A DNA stretch of 24,729 nucleotides, from NCBI GenBank assembly GCA_030598025.1, contig JAUVQS010000005.1, positions 1-24,729 on the forward strand, given 5' to 3'. The translations under genes and the position numbers were made by a program. Positions 14,609 through 23,637 of this stretch are shown here, in pieces (the stretch's first letter is position 1; each line of letters starts with the position of its first letter). Source of the stretch: Acidimicrobiia bacterium (GTDB lineage: Bacteria > Actinomycetota > Acidimicrobiia > Spongiisociales > JAHEDJ01). The notes under the pieces were generated by a model. That model searched no databases, was not told the DNA's origin, and was given only the letters and a program-made list of their open reading frames with translations.

Positions 14609-15610
14609 TCATGTGATTTCGGAAACGGGCACCGGTCGTCCTTGGGCGGCCGAGCGGCCGGCGGCAAGGGCAACGACGAAGGCGGCCCGCGCTTCGTGTG
14701 GAGGGCAGACATTGTCCGTCCCCTTCAGGACGAGATCCACGAAAGCATGCATCTCCGCCCGGTAGGCGGGAGAGAATCGATCGAGGAAATCGCAATACGG
14801 CGCAATCGGCGCCGGCGGAGACCCCGGCTCGATCGATCGGAGCGGCATGCGCGCATCCCAGCCGACGGCAATGCTGCCGGCCGAGCCGAAGATCTCCATC
14901 CGCACGTCGTACCCCGCCGGGTTGTGGCGGGTCGCAGTGAACACGGCCTGCGATCCACCGCTGAGCCGCATCGTCCCTACGGCGAGGCCGTGATCTGCGT
15001 GCGCCCGGTACGGTTCGAACTCTGGGAACCCGGCCCCTCCGACGGCAAACACCTCCTCGATTTCTCGGTTGGTCACGAAACGCACCGCATCGAAATCGTG
15101 GATCACAAGATCTCGGAAGAGGTCTCCCGAGGTGGCGATGAACGACTCAGGCGAAGGTGCCGGGTCGTGGCTGGCAGTCCGCACCAGATATATGTCTCCC
15201 AGCCGGCCCGACCGGATCAGATCGCGAGCGCCCACATAACCGGCGTCGAAGCGGCGCTGGAAACCCACCTGCAATTCGATTCCAGCCGACGCGGCCAGTT
15301 CGATCAGCTCGTCGGTGGTGGCGAGATCGAGCGCAATCGGTTTCTCGCAGAAGGTGGGGAGACCGGCCGCCGCTGCCCGGCGAACCAGCTCTGGATGAGC
15401 TGCGGTCGAAGCGGCGATCACGACGGCGTCGACGACGGCAAGAACCCGGTCGGCATCGGGCATCGATTGCACCCCCAGCTCGTCCGCCAGCTCGTCGGCG
15501 CTGCCGGGTTTCGACCCGGCTAGCGCCAGTTCCGTCACCGCGGGGTGGCCGGCGAGGATCCTGGCAAAGAGGGAACCGAGGCGACCGACACCAATCACGC
15601 CCACTCGCAT
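14609..15610 (-). CDS. iolG: Inositol 2-dehydrogenase-like oxidoreductase (Gfo/Idh/MocA)
   Basis: Probably catalyses the first step of inositol breakdown, the NAD+-dependent oxidation of myo-inositol to scyllo-inosose. The protein is 333 aa: Rossmann motif GVGRLG (7-12), Lys90 of the EKP motif, GFQRRFDAGY (116-125), and Asp167 with His171 (DLVIHDFDA). These closely match IolG spacing and its GFMRRYD-type segment. The ATG at 15610 lies 3 nt after the iolB stop, and 13 nt separate its stop from the SDR, so it is firmly in the operon. Of the three MocA-type dehydrogenases in the window, this is the best candidate for the true IolG. Specificity for myo- rather than scyllo- or chiro-inositol cannot be read from sequence. 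Confidence 0.82.
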   Translation of the reverse strand: MRVGVIGVGRLGSLFARILAGHPAVTELALAGSKPGSADELADELGVQSMPDADRVLAVVDAVVIAASTAAHPELVRRAAAAGLPTFCEKPIALDLATTDELIELAASAGIELQVGFQRRFDAGYVGARDLIRSGRLGDIYLVRTASHDPAPSPESFIATSGDLFRDLVIHDFDAVRFVTNREIEEVFAVGGAGFPEFEPYRAHADHGLAVGTMRLSGGSQAVFTATRHNPAGYDVRMEIFGSAGSIAVGWDARMPLRSIEPGSPPAPIAPYCDFLDRFSPAYRAEMHAFVDLVLKGTDNVCPPHEARAAFVVALAAGRSAAQGRPVPVSEIT

Positions 15611-15613
15611 GAC

Positions 15614-16495
15614 CTAGACGATCCATTCGTGCGAAGTCAACGGCAGTCGCGGATCGGGCTGCTGGTCCTCCCACGTGTTCCGCACCCATGTCTGCTCTGG
15701 GTCGTCCGTGGCGTGCCAGGTCCGCTCGTCACCCGGGCCTGCCATCACATTGAGAAAGTACATGTGGTGGCCGGGAACGGCCACCGTTGGACCGTGGTAC
15801 CCGTACGGGCAGAGGGCGACGTCGCCATCCCGAACAATCATCGTGGTGTCGAACTCCCCGTCCGCGGTCCATTCACGGAACAATCCGTAGCCGTTGTCGC
15901 CCGAAAACTTGAAGTAGTAGATCTCCTCCAGTTCGACCTCGGGCGCATCGGGATCGAACGTGTCGTGCTTGTGCGGCGGATACGATGAGAAATTGCCGGC
16001 CGGCGTGATGACCTCGACCGCCAGCAGCTTGTCCGCCAGCTTGACACCGGCCATGAGGAAGTCGGTTATTTGCCGAGAAGCCACTCCGGCACCGCGCACG
16101 ACCACCTCCACCTCCTCTGCTGGTCCGTAGGCCGGGTCCATTCGCCGGGTCGCCTCGGCCATCGTCAACGCGAACTCGCCGCCACTGTTGGACGTGATCC
16201 TGCACTCGGCGTCGATCGGCACATACGCAAAATCACTGACCCGGCTGAAAACCGACTCACGACCGTCGAGTTCGAACCGGTATCCATCGACTTCGACGGT
16301 GCAGGATCCCTGCAGCGGCAGAACCGCCATCTCCGACGTCCCGGTGGCTACTCTCCTGGACTCCCCCGATGCAAGCCGCAACACCCGCAATCCAGAGTAC
16401 GTCCACCCCGCCGACTCCGGAGTGACGAGAACGGGGTCGGCGCCGTCGGTGACGCTACCGGCCGGCCTGAAGAGGTCCGCATTCGAAAAGGTCAT
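15614..16495 (-). CDS. iolB: 5-deoxy-glucuronate isomerase
   Basis: Converts 5-deoxy-D-glucuronate to 2-deoxy-5-keto-D-gluconate (DKG), the product of IolD hydrolysis on its way to IolC. The 293-aa bicupin shows the metal-site cluster PPHKHD with His175 and His177, Glu190/Glu191 before YYFKF, and later His234 (GYHGPTV) and His243 (GHHMYFLNVMAG). Length and motifs are those of the IolB family. The ATG at 16495 is chosen over one eight codons upstream because AAGGAG lies six nt before it. It overlaps the iolC stop in an ATGA junction, indicating translational coupling, and its stop is 3 nt from the next gene. Confidence 0.93.
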   Translation of the reverse strand: MTFSNADLFRPAGSVTDGADPVLVTPESAGWTYSGLRVLRLASGESRRVATGTSEMAVLPLQGSCTVEVDGYRFELDGRESVFSRVSDFAYVPIDAECRITSNSGGEFALTMAEATRRMDPAYGPAEEVEVVVRGAGVASRQITDFLMAGVKLADKLLAVEVITPAGNFSSYPPHKHDTFDPDAPEVELEEIYYFKFSGDNGYGLFREWTADGEFDTTMIVRDGDVALCPYGYHGPTVAVPGHHMYFLNVMAGPGDERTWHATDDPEQTWVRNTWEDQQPDPRLPLTSHEWIV

Positions 16496-18399
16496 TGCGT
16501 CTCCTTGTGGTGGTACCAAGTATCGATGAGGCCGCGATAGCCTTCGGCGACCGTGTCGACGAGTTGCTCATCGGCCATGTCTCCAGCCAGCCAGGCGCGG
16601 GCCGGTTCCGCAATGATGCCCCGGCCCACCGCGAATCCCGTGACCACCGGCTCGGTAGCCGCGGCTGCCAGTGCGGCCGAAAGGGTGGCATCGTCCGAAA
16701 CCTGCCCCAGAACCAGGACGCCACGGCACAGCGGGTCTCGACGGCGAATGATGTCGCCGATGGCCTTCCACGAGTCCGGGTCGCGATCCGGTGGAAGCTT
16801 CCACCAGTCGGGGCGGACACCGATCGAATACACCCACTCGACCATCGGGGCCACGCCCCGCCGGTCGTAACTTCGATCGGCGGGTGCCTGCAACTCGACG
16901 AGGAACTCGCGGTCCTGCGCATGGCAGGCCGCGGCCAGACGCGCGAGTCGTCGCTCGTGGGTCCGCCTTGTGCTCTCAGCATCGCCCGGACGGGCGTACA
17001 CCATGACCTTGGCGACGTGCGCGGTCGGCCAGGTCCGCAGCGTACCGCTGATATCCGGCCCGTCGTCGAACTTGAAGGGACTGGACCGGGCCACCTCGAC
17101 CGCGCGACCGATCCATACTCCCAAGCCGCTCAGCTCTTCAAAAAGGTGGCCTCCGTACATGTCGTCGAGCAGGATGCCGGCGTCAACACGCCCCGCCGCT
17201 ACCCGGGTGAAGGCGTTGACGATGAGCCGCTTGAGATCGGGGAGCTTCTCTCGCGAGGCTCCGGTGTCTGCCGCGATCTCCTCGAGTTGCCAGCGATGAT
17301 CGGCCGCCAGGACGCAGAGGTTCTCCCAGTTGCCTCGCCGGGTGGTGACACGGTGGAGGTGCTCGAGCCAATCATCTTCTCGGGGACGTCGCAAGTCGCC
17401 CACCTTGGGTAGGAAGTACTGAAGCTCGTCCCATGAAGGTATTGCCGGGGCGCAACCGTGCCGGGAAACCACCAGAGCACCACAGGCGTTGGCCAGCCGG
17501 GCACACTGCTCGAGCGACTCGCCGGTCAGCCATCCGCGCAGGAACCCGCTCATGAAGGCGTCGCCGGCACCGACCGTGTTGAACACCTCCACGGGTACGC
17601 CGGGACCACGCAGCGCATCGTTCAAGTCGTCGGGGATGGGACCGTCGAAGATCAGACAACCGAGCGCGCCGAACTTGAGGACGATCGTGGCGTCCGTGAG
17701 GCTCCTGATCGAACGGACGGCGTCGGAGGTGTTGGTGGACCCACCGGCGATGTGTATCTCCTCCTCGGTCCCGACGACCAGATCGCATGCGCCGAGGACC
17801 GACTGGATCTTCTCAGTGACGGCTCCACTGGCGATGAACATCTCTCCGCCGGCGGCGTGATCCGCCACTCCCCACAGCACCGGGCGGTAGTCGACGTCGA
17901 GCACGATCCGGCGACCAGCCGCCCCGGCTGCTCGAACTGCCTTCCGAGTTGCCGCCTCGAGGTTGTCCCTGGCGAGGAAGGTGCCCGTGACGAGCAACGC
18001 CCCGGCGGAGGCGATGTAGTCGGGGTCGATGTCGGTTTCGTCTGTCGCCAGATCCGCCGTGTTCTCGTAGAAGAAGATACGGGGGAACCCCTCGGACCCC
18101 CGGACGCCCACGGTAACGATGCCGGTCAACCTGTCGGGGTCGGAGCGGAGGTGGGTGACGTCGGCCCCCTCGGCGGCGAGTTCTCTCCGGATGAACTCCC
18201 CCATCTGCTCGTCCCCGACCCGGGCCACCATGGCGCTCCTCAACCCGAGTCGGGCGGTCCCGACGCAGATGTTCCCTGCGCTGCCCCCGACATACTTGCG
18301 GAACGACTGGACGTCTTCGAGCGGAGCGCCTTCTTGTTCCGCGTAGAGGTCGAGGTTGATACGCCCGAGGCAGATGAGGTCGAGTGGGAGAGAACCCAT
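16492..18399 (-). CDS. iolC: Bifunctional 5-dehydro-2-deoxygluconokinase / DUF2090 aldolase
   Basis: A 635-aa fusion. Residues 1 to about 335 are a PfkB-family kinase: glycine-rich VGGSAGNICVGTARLG at 37-52 and the anion hole NTVGAGDAF at 274-282 with catalytic Asp280. This domain phosphorylates DKG to DKG-6-phosphate. Residues about 355-630 are DUF2090, a class I aldolase-like barrel (LAADHRWQLEE at 364-374; a HVAKVMVY segment whose Lys may be the Schiff base). Such fusions are annotated as kinase plus DKG-phosphate aldolase, making dihydroxyacetone phosphate and malonate semialdehyde, which would explain the lack of a separate iolJ. The ATG at 18399 is 4 nt after the iolD stop; a GTG at 18414 is possible. 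The iolB overlap is 4 nt. Confidence 0.92.
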   Translation of the reverse strand: MGSLPLDLICLGRINLDLYAEQEGAPLEDVQSFRKYVGGSAGNICVGTARLGLRSAMVARVGDEQMGEFIRRELAAEGADVTHLRSDPDRLTGIVTVGVRGSEGFPRIFFYENTADLATDETDIDPDYIASAGALLVTGTFLARDNLEAATRKAVRAAGAAGRRIVLDVDYRPVLWGVADHAAGGEMFIASGAVTEKIQSVLGACDLVVGTEEEIHIAGGSTNTSDAVRSIRSLTDATIVLKFGALGCLIFDGPIPDDLNDALRGPGVPVEVFNTVGAGDAFMSGFLRGWLTGESLEQCARLANACGALVVSRHGCAPAIPSWDELQYFLPKVGDLRRPREDDWLEHLHRVTTRRGNWENLCVLAADHRWQLEEIAADTGASREKLPDLKRLIVNAFTRVAAGRVDAGILLDDMYGGHLFEELSGLGVWIGRAVEVARSSPFKFDDGPDISGTLRTWPTAHVAKVMVYARPGDAESTRRTHERRLARLAAACHAQDREFLVELQAPADRSYDRRGVAPMVEWVYSIGVRPDWWKLPPDRDPDSWKAIGDIIRRRDPLCRGVLVLGQVSDDATLSAALAAAATEPVVTGFAVGRGIIAEPARAWLAGDMADEQLVDTVAEGYRGLIDTWYHHKETQ

Positions 18400-18403
18400 C
18401 CGG

Positions 18404-20245
18404 TCAGATTCCACGCCGCTGATGCTTCCTCTCTGCTTCGAGTTCGGCCCTGGCGATGCGGACCTGCTCTCGGTCGGATACTTCCGGTACGCCGACCTCC
18501 CACCAGGCGCCACCCTCGGTCCAGTCGTATTGCGCCACCTCGATGACGATGGCATAACTGCGGTCGGCCTTCTTGGCGCGCTGGAAAGCCTCTCTGAACT
18601 CCGCGATGGTGGTGACCTTCTCACTGATGGCTCCCATCGCCTCCGCGTGTTTGGCGAAATCGACCTGGACCATCCGCTCGTGTCTGGCAGTCCGCAGGAG
18701 GTTGTTGAACTCCTCCCCGCCGGTATTGACCTGGAGGCGGTTGATCACCGCGAAGCCTCCGTTGTCGCAGATCAAGAAGATCACCTTGTGCCCGGTCATC
18801 ACCGTTGAGTAGATGTCGGAGTTCATCAGCAAGTACGAACCGTCTCCGACCCAGCAGATCACATCCCGATCGGGCAGGGCCATCTTCGCCCCCCAGGCTC
18901 CTGCGATCTCGTACCCCATGCAGGAATACCCGTACTCGGCGTCGAACGATCCGACCGACTTGGAGTGCCAGCCCATATTCAGCTCACCCGGAAGACCGCC
19001 CGCCGCACTCACCTGATAGTCCTCCGGATCACACATCTCGTTGACCGCCCGGATGACTTGTGCATAGGGCGGCACCTCATATTCACCGGATGTGAAACGG
19101 TCCAGGTAGCCGTACCATTCGGCCCGTTCCTCGGCACCGAGCCTGAGCCAGGCCTCCGGCGCACGGTATCCCCTGATGGCATCACCGAGGTCGGTCAGCG
19201 CGACCTTGGCGTCACCGATCAGGGAGACCGCTTGGTGCTTGGTCGCGTCGAAACGGCCGACGTTGATCGATATCAGCGTCATCGTTTCGTTGCGAAAGAC
19301 CGACCAGGATCCGGTCGTGAAATCCTGCAGGCGCGTGCCGACCGCCAGGACCACGTCGGCTTCTTCTGCCAACGCGTTTGCGGAGGTACTGCCGGTAACG
19401 CCGAGTGGGCCGACGAAGTTGGGATGATCGGCGACCAGGCACGCCTTGCCGGCCACAGTTTCGGCCACCGGAATCCCATGTTGCTCGGCGAACGATGTGA
19501 GATCATCCACCGCCCCCGAGTAATGGACGCCGCCGCCAGCGATGATCAGCGGCTTTTCGGCTGCGACCAGGATTTCTGCCGCGCGCGCGACATCCCGCGG
19601 ATCGGGACCGGGTCGCCTGATGTAGTGGACCCGCTTTTCGAAGAGGGAGACGGGGTAGTCGTATGCCTCGGCGGAGGTGTCCTGGGGAAGACCGATGTAG
19701 GCAGGGCCACAGTATTCCGGGTCGAGCATGGTTGCGACCGCTTGCGGCAGCGATTGAATCACCTGTTCGGGCCGCGTGATGCGGTCCCAGTATCGGGTGA
19801 CGGCCCGAAAGGCGTCGGAGACGGTCGTTGTCGGGTTGTCGAAGTGCTCAATCTGCTGAAGAACCGGATCGACGAATCGGTGCTGGAACGTATCACCGCT
19901 GAAGATCAGCAACGGCAAGCGGTTGGCATGGGCGGCGGCGGCAGCAGTGATCATGTTGCTCGAACCGGGACCAACCGAAGACGTGGCAATCATGATCTGG
20001 CGCCGGCGCTTGGCCTTGGCATAGGCCACCGCCGCCAGCGCCATCGACTGCTCGTTGTGGCCCCGCCAAGTGGGCAGCTCGTCCTGAACGGGGTAGAGGG
20101 CCTCGGCGAGGGAAACCACATTGCCGTGGCCGAAGATGCCGAATACGCCGGCGAAGAGGGGTTCTTCGCGTCCGTCGATGATGGTTCGCTGTGCGATGAG
20201 ATATCTGACGATCGCCTGCGCGGCCGTGAGCCTGACGGTGTTCAT
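18404..20245 (-). CDS. iolD: 3D-(3,5/4)-trihydroxycyclohexane-1,2-dione hydrolase
   Basis: A thiamin-diphosphate enzyme that hydrolyses the C-C bond of the cyclic dione and opens the inositol ring to 5-deoxy-glucuronate. The 613-aa length is typical. Visible are the catalytic Glu65 (GHNEQSMA), the ThDP/Mg motif starting GDGS at 467-470 and ending near CDNGG (493-497), and IolD-typical segments such as FGIFGHGNV (35-43) and YDWTEGGAWWEVG near the C-terminus. The ATG at 20245 follows AGGAGGAG and overlaps the aldolase stop in an ATGA junction. The position between the HpaI-type aldolase and iolC fixes it in the operon. The substrate is normally made by IolE, which is not in this window. Confidence 0.94.
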   Translation of the reverse strand: MNTVRLTAAQAIVRYLIAQRTIIDGREEPLFAGVFGIFGHGNVVSLAEALYPVQDELPTWRGHNEQSMALAAVAYAKAKRRRQIMIATSSVGPGSSNMITAAAAAHANRLPLLIFSGDTFQHRFVDPVLQQIEHFDNPTTTVSDAFRAVTRYWDRITRPEQVIQSLPQAVATMLDPEYCGPAYIGLPQDTSAEAYDYPVSLFEKRVHYIRRPGPDPRDVARAAEILVAAEKPLIIAGGGVHYSGAVDDLTSFAEQHGIPVAETVAGKACLVADHPNFVGPLGVTGSTSANALAEEADVVLAVGTRLQDFTTGSWSVFRNETMTLISINVGRFDATKHQAVSLIGDAKVALTDLGDAIRGYRAPEAWLRLGAEERAEWYGYLDRFTSGEYEVPPYAQVIRAVNEMCDPEDYQVSAAGGLPGELNMGWHSKSVGSFDAEYGYSCMGYEIAGAWGAKMALPDRDVICWVGDGSYLLMNSDIYSTVMTGHKVIFLICDNGGFAVINRLQVNTGGEEFNNLLRTARHERMVQVDFAKHAEAMGAISEKVTTIAEFREAFQRAKKADRSYAIVIEVAQYDWTEGGAWWEVGVPEVSDREQVRIARAELEAERKHQRRGI

Positions 20246-21024
20246 TCGGTTTCTCCTCCTGTATTGCGCACGGTTCTCAGGTAATTCGCCATCGAGTTTC
20301 TGAGCAGCGGTTCGACACCGGTGGTGAGGTAGCGAGCTCCGCGTTCCTTCCAGGCTGTCGCTTCTGTCGGATTTGACACGAAGATGCCGAGCGCCTTGCC
20401 GGCCGCCAGGACCGCCTCTGCGACTCGGTCCATTGCCGTCTGCACCTCTGGATGGGAGGCATTGCCGACCTGCCCGAGAGAGTGGGCGAGATCCGTCGGG
20501 CCGATGAATACAACGTCGACTCCTTCGACGTGGGCCAGTTCATCGACATTCGCAACGCCGTCTGCCGTCTCCACCTGCACCACCACCAGGGTCTCGGCGT
20601 TGGCCCGCCGCGTATAGGCTCCAATCGATTCCGGCACTCCGAAGCGGGCCGAGCGGGTGGCGGCCAGGCCGCGCGATCCCTGCGGCTGATACTTGGTGGA
20701 GTTCACCGCCGCTTCGGCCTCGGCTGCCGAATTCACCCACGGCACCTGAAGGCCGTGTGCACCCGCATCGAGGAAGCGCAGGATCGTCGACGGTTCGTTG
20801 GTCGTCACCCGCACGATGGGCGTCACCCCGTGGAGCTCGCAGGCCCGTGACAGGTCTTCGACGTCGCCGGGCTGCAGTGACCCGTGCTCGGCGTCCAACA
20901 CCAGGAAGTCCCAACCTGCGAGGGCGACGAACTCGGCCAGCGTCCCCACCGGATAGCGGACGAAACATCCGACGACGGTCTCCCCGGCCTGCAGCCGCGC
21001 TTTTGTGTGGTTCTTCATAACCAT
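20242..21024 (-). CDS. HpcH/HpaI-family class II 2-keto acid aldolase
   Basis: A 260-aa metal-dependent aldolase of the HpcH/HpaI family, which includes 2-keto-3-deoxy-L-rhamnonate, 2-dehydro-3-deoxyglucarate and 4-hydroxy-2-oxo-heptanedioate aldolases. The family residues are present: His47 (LDAEHG), Arg72 (IVRV), Glu152 (VQVETADG) and Asp178 (GPTDLAHSLG), matching His45, Arg70, Glu149 and Asp175 of E. coli HpaI. These enzymes release pyruvate and an aldehyde. It starts 2 nt after the aldehyde dehydrogenase stop (Met1 at 21024, or Met3) and overlaps iolD by 4 nt. It is not a standard member of inositol clusters, and since the IolC fusion already carries an aldolase domain, its substrate is an open question. 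Confidence 0.87.
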   Translation of the reverse strand: MVMKNHTKARLQAGETVVGCFVRYPVGTLAEFVALAGWDFLVLDAEHGSLQPGDVEDLSRACELHGVTPIVRVTTNEPSTILRFLDAGAHGLQVPWVNSAAEAEAAVNSTKYQPQGSRGLAATRSARFGVPESIGAYTRRANAETLVVVQVETADGVANVDELAHVEGVDVVFIGPTDLAHSLGQVGNASHPEVQTAMDRVAEAVLAAGKALGIFVSNPTEATAWKERGARYLTTGVEPLLRNSMANYLRTVRNTGGETE

Positions 21025-21026
21025 GG

Positions 21027-22448
21027 CTATCGGTCCAGACCGTGTATGACGACCGTCTTCATTTCCGTCATCTCCTCGACGGCGTAGCGGATTCCCTCTT
21101 TGCCGATGCCGCTGCCTTTGAGCCCGCCGTAGGGCATGAGGTCCGCCCTCCAGAGTGGCGTCCAGTTGACGTGGACGTTGCCGGCATCGACTTCGCGAAC
21201 GAATCGCATTGCATGGTTTATGTCGCGAGTGAATATGCCTGCACCGAGGCCGTAGCTCGAGTCGTTGGCCAGGGCGATGGCATGATCTACGTTCTCCGCT
21301 TTGGTCACGCCGAGAGTGGGGCCGAACACCTCTTGATCGGAGAGCTTCATTCCCGGCTCGACATCTGCCACTACCGTGGGGGCGAGCCTGGCACCATCGC
21401 GTTCGCCGCCGATGATCACCCGGGCGCCGGCGGCGACGGCTTCATCGATCCAGTCCTCCACGCGTGCGGCTTCATCCTCTGAGATCATTGACGAGATCTT
21501 GGTATCTTCGACGAGTGGATCGCCCATGCGGATGGCGGCGACCGGTCCCCGGAGGGCGTCCAGATAGTCCTCGTAGACCGCCTCGTGCACGATCACCCGC
21601 TGCAGAGAGATGCAGACCTGGCCGGCATTCACGTAACCCCCGGCGGCGCTGGCGGCCGCCGCGACCTCGAAGTCGCAGTCTGGCATGACCACCATTGGAC
21701 AGTTGGCGCCGAGCTCGAGCGACAGACGTTTTATGCCCGCAACCCGTGTGATCTCTTCTCCGACGCGGGTGCTGCCCGTGAACGACACCTTCCTGACCCG
21801 AGGGTCCCTGACCAGCGGCATCCCCACCCGGCGACCTCCGCCGGTGATGGTCTGGAGGGCCGGTTCAGGAAGCCCCGCCTCGATCAGCCTGGCGGTGATC
21901 GCCAACGCCGTGAGCGGAGCCTGTGAGGCAGGCTTGAGGATGACGGCGTTGCCGGCAGCCAGCGCCGGAGCGATCTTGTGTACGACCAGAAGCCCCGGGT
22001 AGTTGTAGGGGGTGATAGCCACCACCACACCGGTCGGGATCCGCAACGTGAAGCCGAGCTTGCCTTCGGCGCCGGGTTGCGCGTCCAGTGGGAGCGTTTC
22101 GCCTCGCACCTGGGTTCCCTCGAACGAAGCGAGCCGGAACATGTCTCCCAGGCGGCCGGCCTCCCCCCGCGCTTCGGAGATCGGCTTGCCAGTTTCGAGA
22201 CTGATTGTGCGCGCAACGTCTTCGGCGTCGGCATCGAGCAGATCGGCTGCCCGGCGCAACACCTCTGCGCGGGTCGCACCCGGTAGCCTCCGCATGATGG
22301 CCGCTCCTCGCTGGGCCGTACTCAGCGCTTCTTCGACCTGGGCGGCGGTAGCAAGCGGTATACGGTCGACAACCGAACCCGAGTAGGGGGCCACGACATC
22401 GATTTCTTCGGGCGACCCCTGCCAGCGGCCCCCCACGAACATTTTCAT
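21027..22448 (-). CDS. NAD(P)-dependent aldehyde dehydrogenase, hydrolytic type
   Basis: A 473-aa aldehyde dehydrogenase with Asn149 (PYNYP), Lys172 (LKPAS), general-base Glu245 (LELGAN) and nucleophile Cys279 (NAGQVCIS). The intact Glu and overall look place it with hydrolytic enzymes, such as lactaldehyde and glycolaldehyde dehydrogenases. It does not look like the CoA-acylating IolA/MmsA that normally ends inositol breakdown. It therefore probably makes a free acid from an aldehyde, perhaps the one released by the adjacent HpaI-type aldolase. The ATG at 22448 is chosen because GAGGAG lies six nt upstream; the frame is open to 22586 but overlaps the upstream gene. Gaps are 10 nt upstream and 2 nt downstream. 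Confidence 0.88.
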   Translation of the reverse strand: MKMFVGGRWQGSPEEIDVVAPYSGSVVDRIPLATAAQVEEALSTAQRGAAIMRRLPGATRAEVLRRAADLLDADAEDVARTISLETGKPISEARGEAGRLGDMFRLASFEGTQVRGETLPLDAQPGAEGKLGFTLRIPTGVVVAITPYNYPGLLVVHKIAPALAAGNAVILKPASQAPLTALAITARLIEAGLPEPALQTITGGGRRVGMPLVRDPRVRKVSFTGSTRVGEEITRVAGIKRLSLELGANCPMVVMPDCDFEVAAAASAAGGYVNAGQVCISLQRVIVHEAVYEDYLDALRGPVAAIRMGDPLVEDTKISSMISEDEAARVEDWIDEAVAAGARVIIGGERDGARLAPTVVADVEPGMKLSDQEVFGPTLGVTKAENVDHAIALANDSSYGLGAGIFTRDINHAMRFVREVDAGNVHVNWTPLWRADLMPYGGLKGSGIGKEGIRYAVEEMTEMKTVVIHGLDR

Positions 22449-22458
22449 TGCGAGCTCC

Positions 22459-23634
22459 TCAATCGATCCGCAGGCTCGTGACCTTTTCCCAGGCGCCGGA
22501 TTCCCACGAACGAGCCATGGCGGCTTCGACTTCGGCTGCGGCCAGGGCGTCGGCGAAGCCGACTGTTCCTTGCTCACCCGAGGCAACAGATCTCAGGAAC
22601 TCCAGGGTCTCGATGACCTTGAGGTCTTCGTAGCCGATGGGGTTCCCGCCACCGGGGACGATATTCCCGTGGTGGGGGAACGCGTCGCCGGCCAGCACCC
22701 GCGTAAAGCCGTCGACCGGGATCTCTTCCGGTAGGTAAAGCTGAAGTTCGTTCATGGTCTCGAGATTCCACGCCGCCGCTCCGCGGTCACCGTTCAACTC
22801 GAAGGCCATCTGACTCTGGGGACCGAAAATCGACCGGTCGACCTCGAGTGTCCCCCTTGCTCCGTTCTCGAACTCGACGAGGGCGCCGACGTAGTCCTCG
22901 TTGGTGACTTCCCCCCTCGGGTCGCCGGGCGATCCGCGGTCGTAGTGGGTACCCAGCCCCGGCTTCGGGAGCGGGCGGTCCTTGATGAAGATCTCCCGGG
23001 CGGCCACGACGCGGGAGATCGGGCCGACCAGATTGTGCGCCATGTCGACCGTATGCGACATGATGTCGGTGAGGACGCCGTATCCGGCCTCTTCGTAGAG
23101 GTATCGCCAGCTCAGGACGCCCAGCCGGTCCCTTCCGTACATGGTGAAGAACCGTCCGCGATAGTGCGTCAGGTCTCCAAGCCTGCCGTCCTCGATCAGC
23201 TGCTTGAGGTACTGAACCAGCGGAGACCACCGGTAGTTGAATCCGACGCTCGTGATGACGCCGGCTTGGCGGGCTGCAAACTCGATGGCGGCGGTGACCT
23301 CCGGAGACTCGCCGACCGGTTTCTCGCAGAAGATTGCTTTGCCGGCCGCCGCGGCCGCTTCTGCGATCGGCCTGTGCAGCTTGTTGGGAGCGGCAATGTT
23401 GACCACTTCCACTTCCGGGTGGTTGATCACGTCGAGCCATTCCGTCGTGGAATGCTCGAATCCGAAGTTCATGCGTGCTAGGTCGGCACGGGCCGGAACG
23501 TTGTCGGCGGCCATCACGAGCCTGGGCATGAGGCCCGCCTCGGGGAAGTGCATTGGTATGCGGCGGTACGAGCGCGAATGTGCTTGTCCCATCCAGCCGA
23601 AGCCGATCACACCGATACCGATCGTTTGGGTCAC
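22459..23634 (-). CDS. Gfo/Idh/MocA-family oxidoreductase
   Basis: A 391-aa NAD(P)-dependent oxidoreductase: GFGWMG at 11-16, Lys105 of the EKP motif, GFNYRWSPLVQYL at 131-143, and Asp190 with His194 (LTDIMSHTVD). It is longer than the other two MocA proteins and of a different subfamily, with an insertion around 215-245. It probably oxidises or reduces a cyclitol or sugar ring hydroxyl, possibly another inositol isomer. The start is a GTG at 23634, with AGGAG 9 nt upstream, 3 nt after the stop of the 2-hydroxyacid dehydrogenase. The 10-nt gap to the aldehyde dehydrogenase keeps it in the operon. Substrate unknown. Confidence 0.85.
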   Translation of the reverse strand: MTQTIGIGVIGFGWMGQAHSRSYRRIPMHFPEAGLMPRLVMAADNVPARADLARMNFGFEHSTTEWLDVINHPEVEVVNIAAPNKLHRPIAEAAAAAGKAIFCEKPVGESPEVTAAIEFAARQAGVITSVGFNYRWSPLVQYLKQLIEDGRLGDLTHYRGRFFTMYGRDRLGVLSWRYLYEEAGYGVLTDIMSHTVDMAHNLVGPISRVVAAREIFIKDRPLPKPGLGTHYDRGSPGDPRGEVTNEDYVGALVEFENGARGTLEVDRSIFGPQSQMAFELNGDRGAAAWNLETMNELQLYLPEEIPVDGFTRVLAGDAFPHHGNIVPGGGNPIGYEDLKVIETLEFLRSVASGEQGTVGFADALAAAEVEAAMARSWESGAWEKVTSLRID

Positions 23635-23637
23635 TGC

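Noticed and set aside
17458..18546. Plus-strand ORF (362 codons) opposite iolC
   Set aside because: Antisense shadow of a strongly supported gene.
18965..20284. Plus-strand ORF (439 codons) opposite iolD
   Set aside because: Antisense shadow; iolD is certain from its ThDP motifs and operon overlaps.
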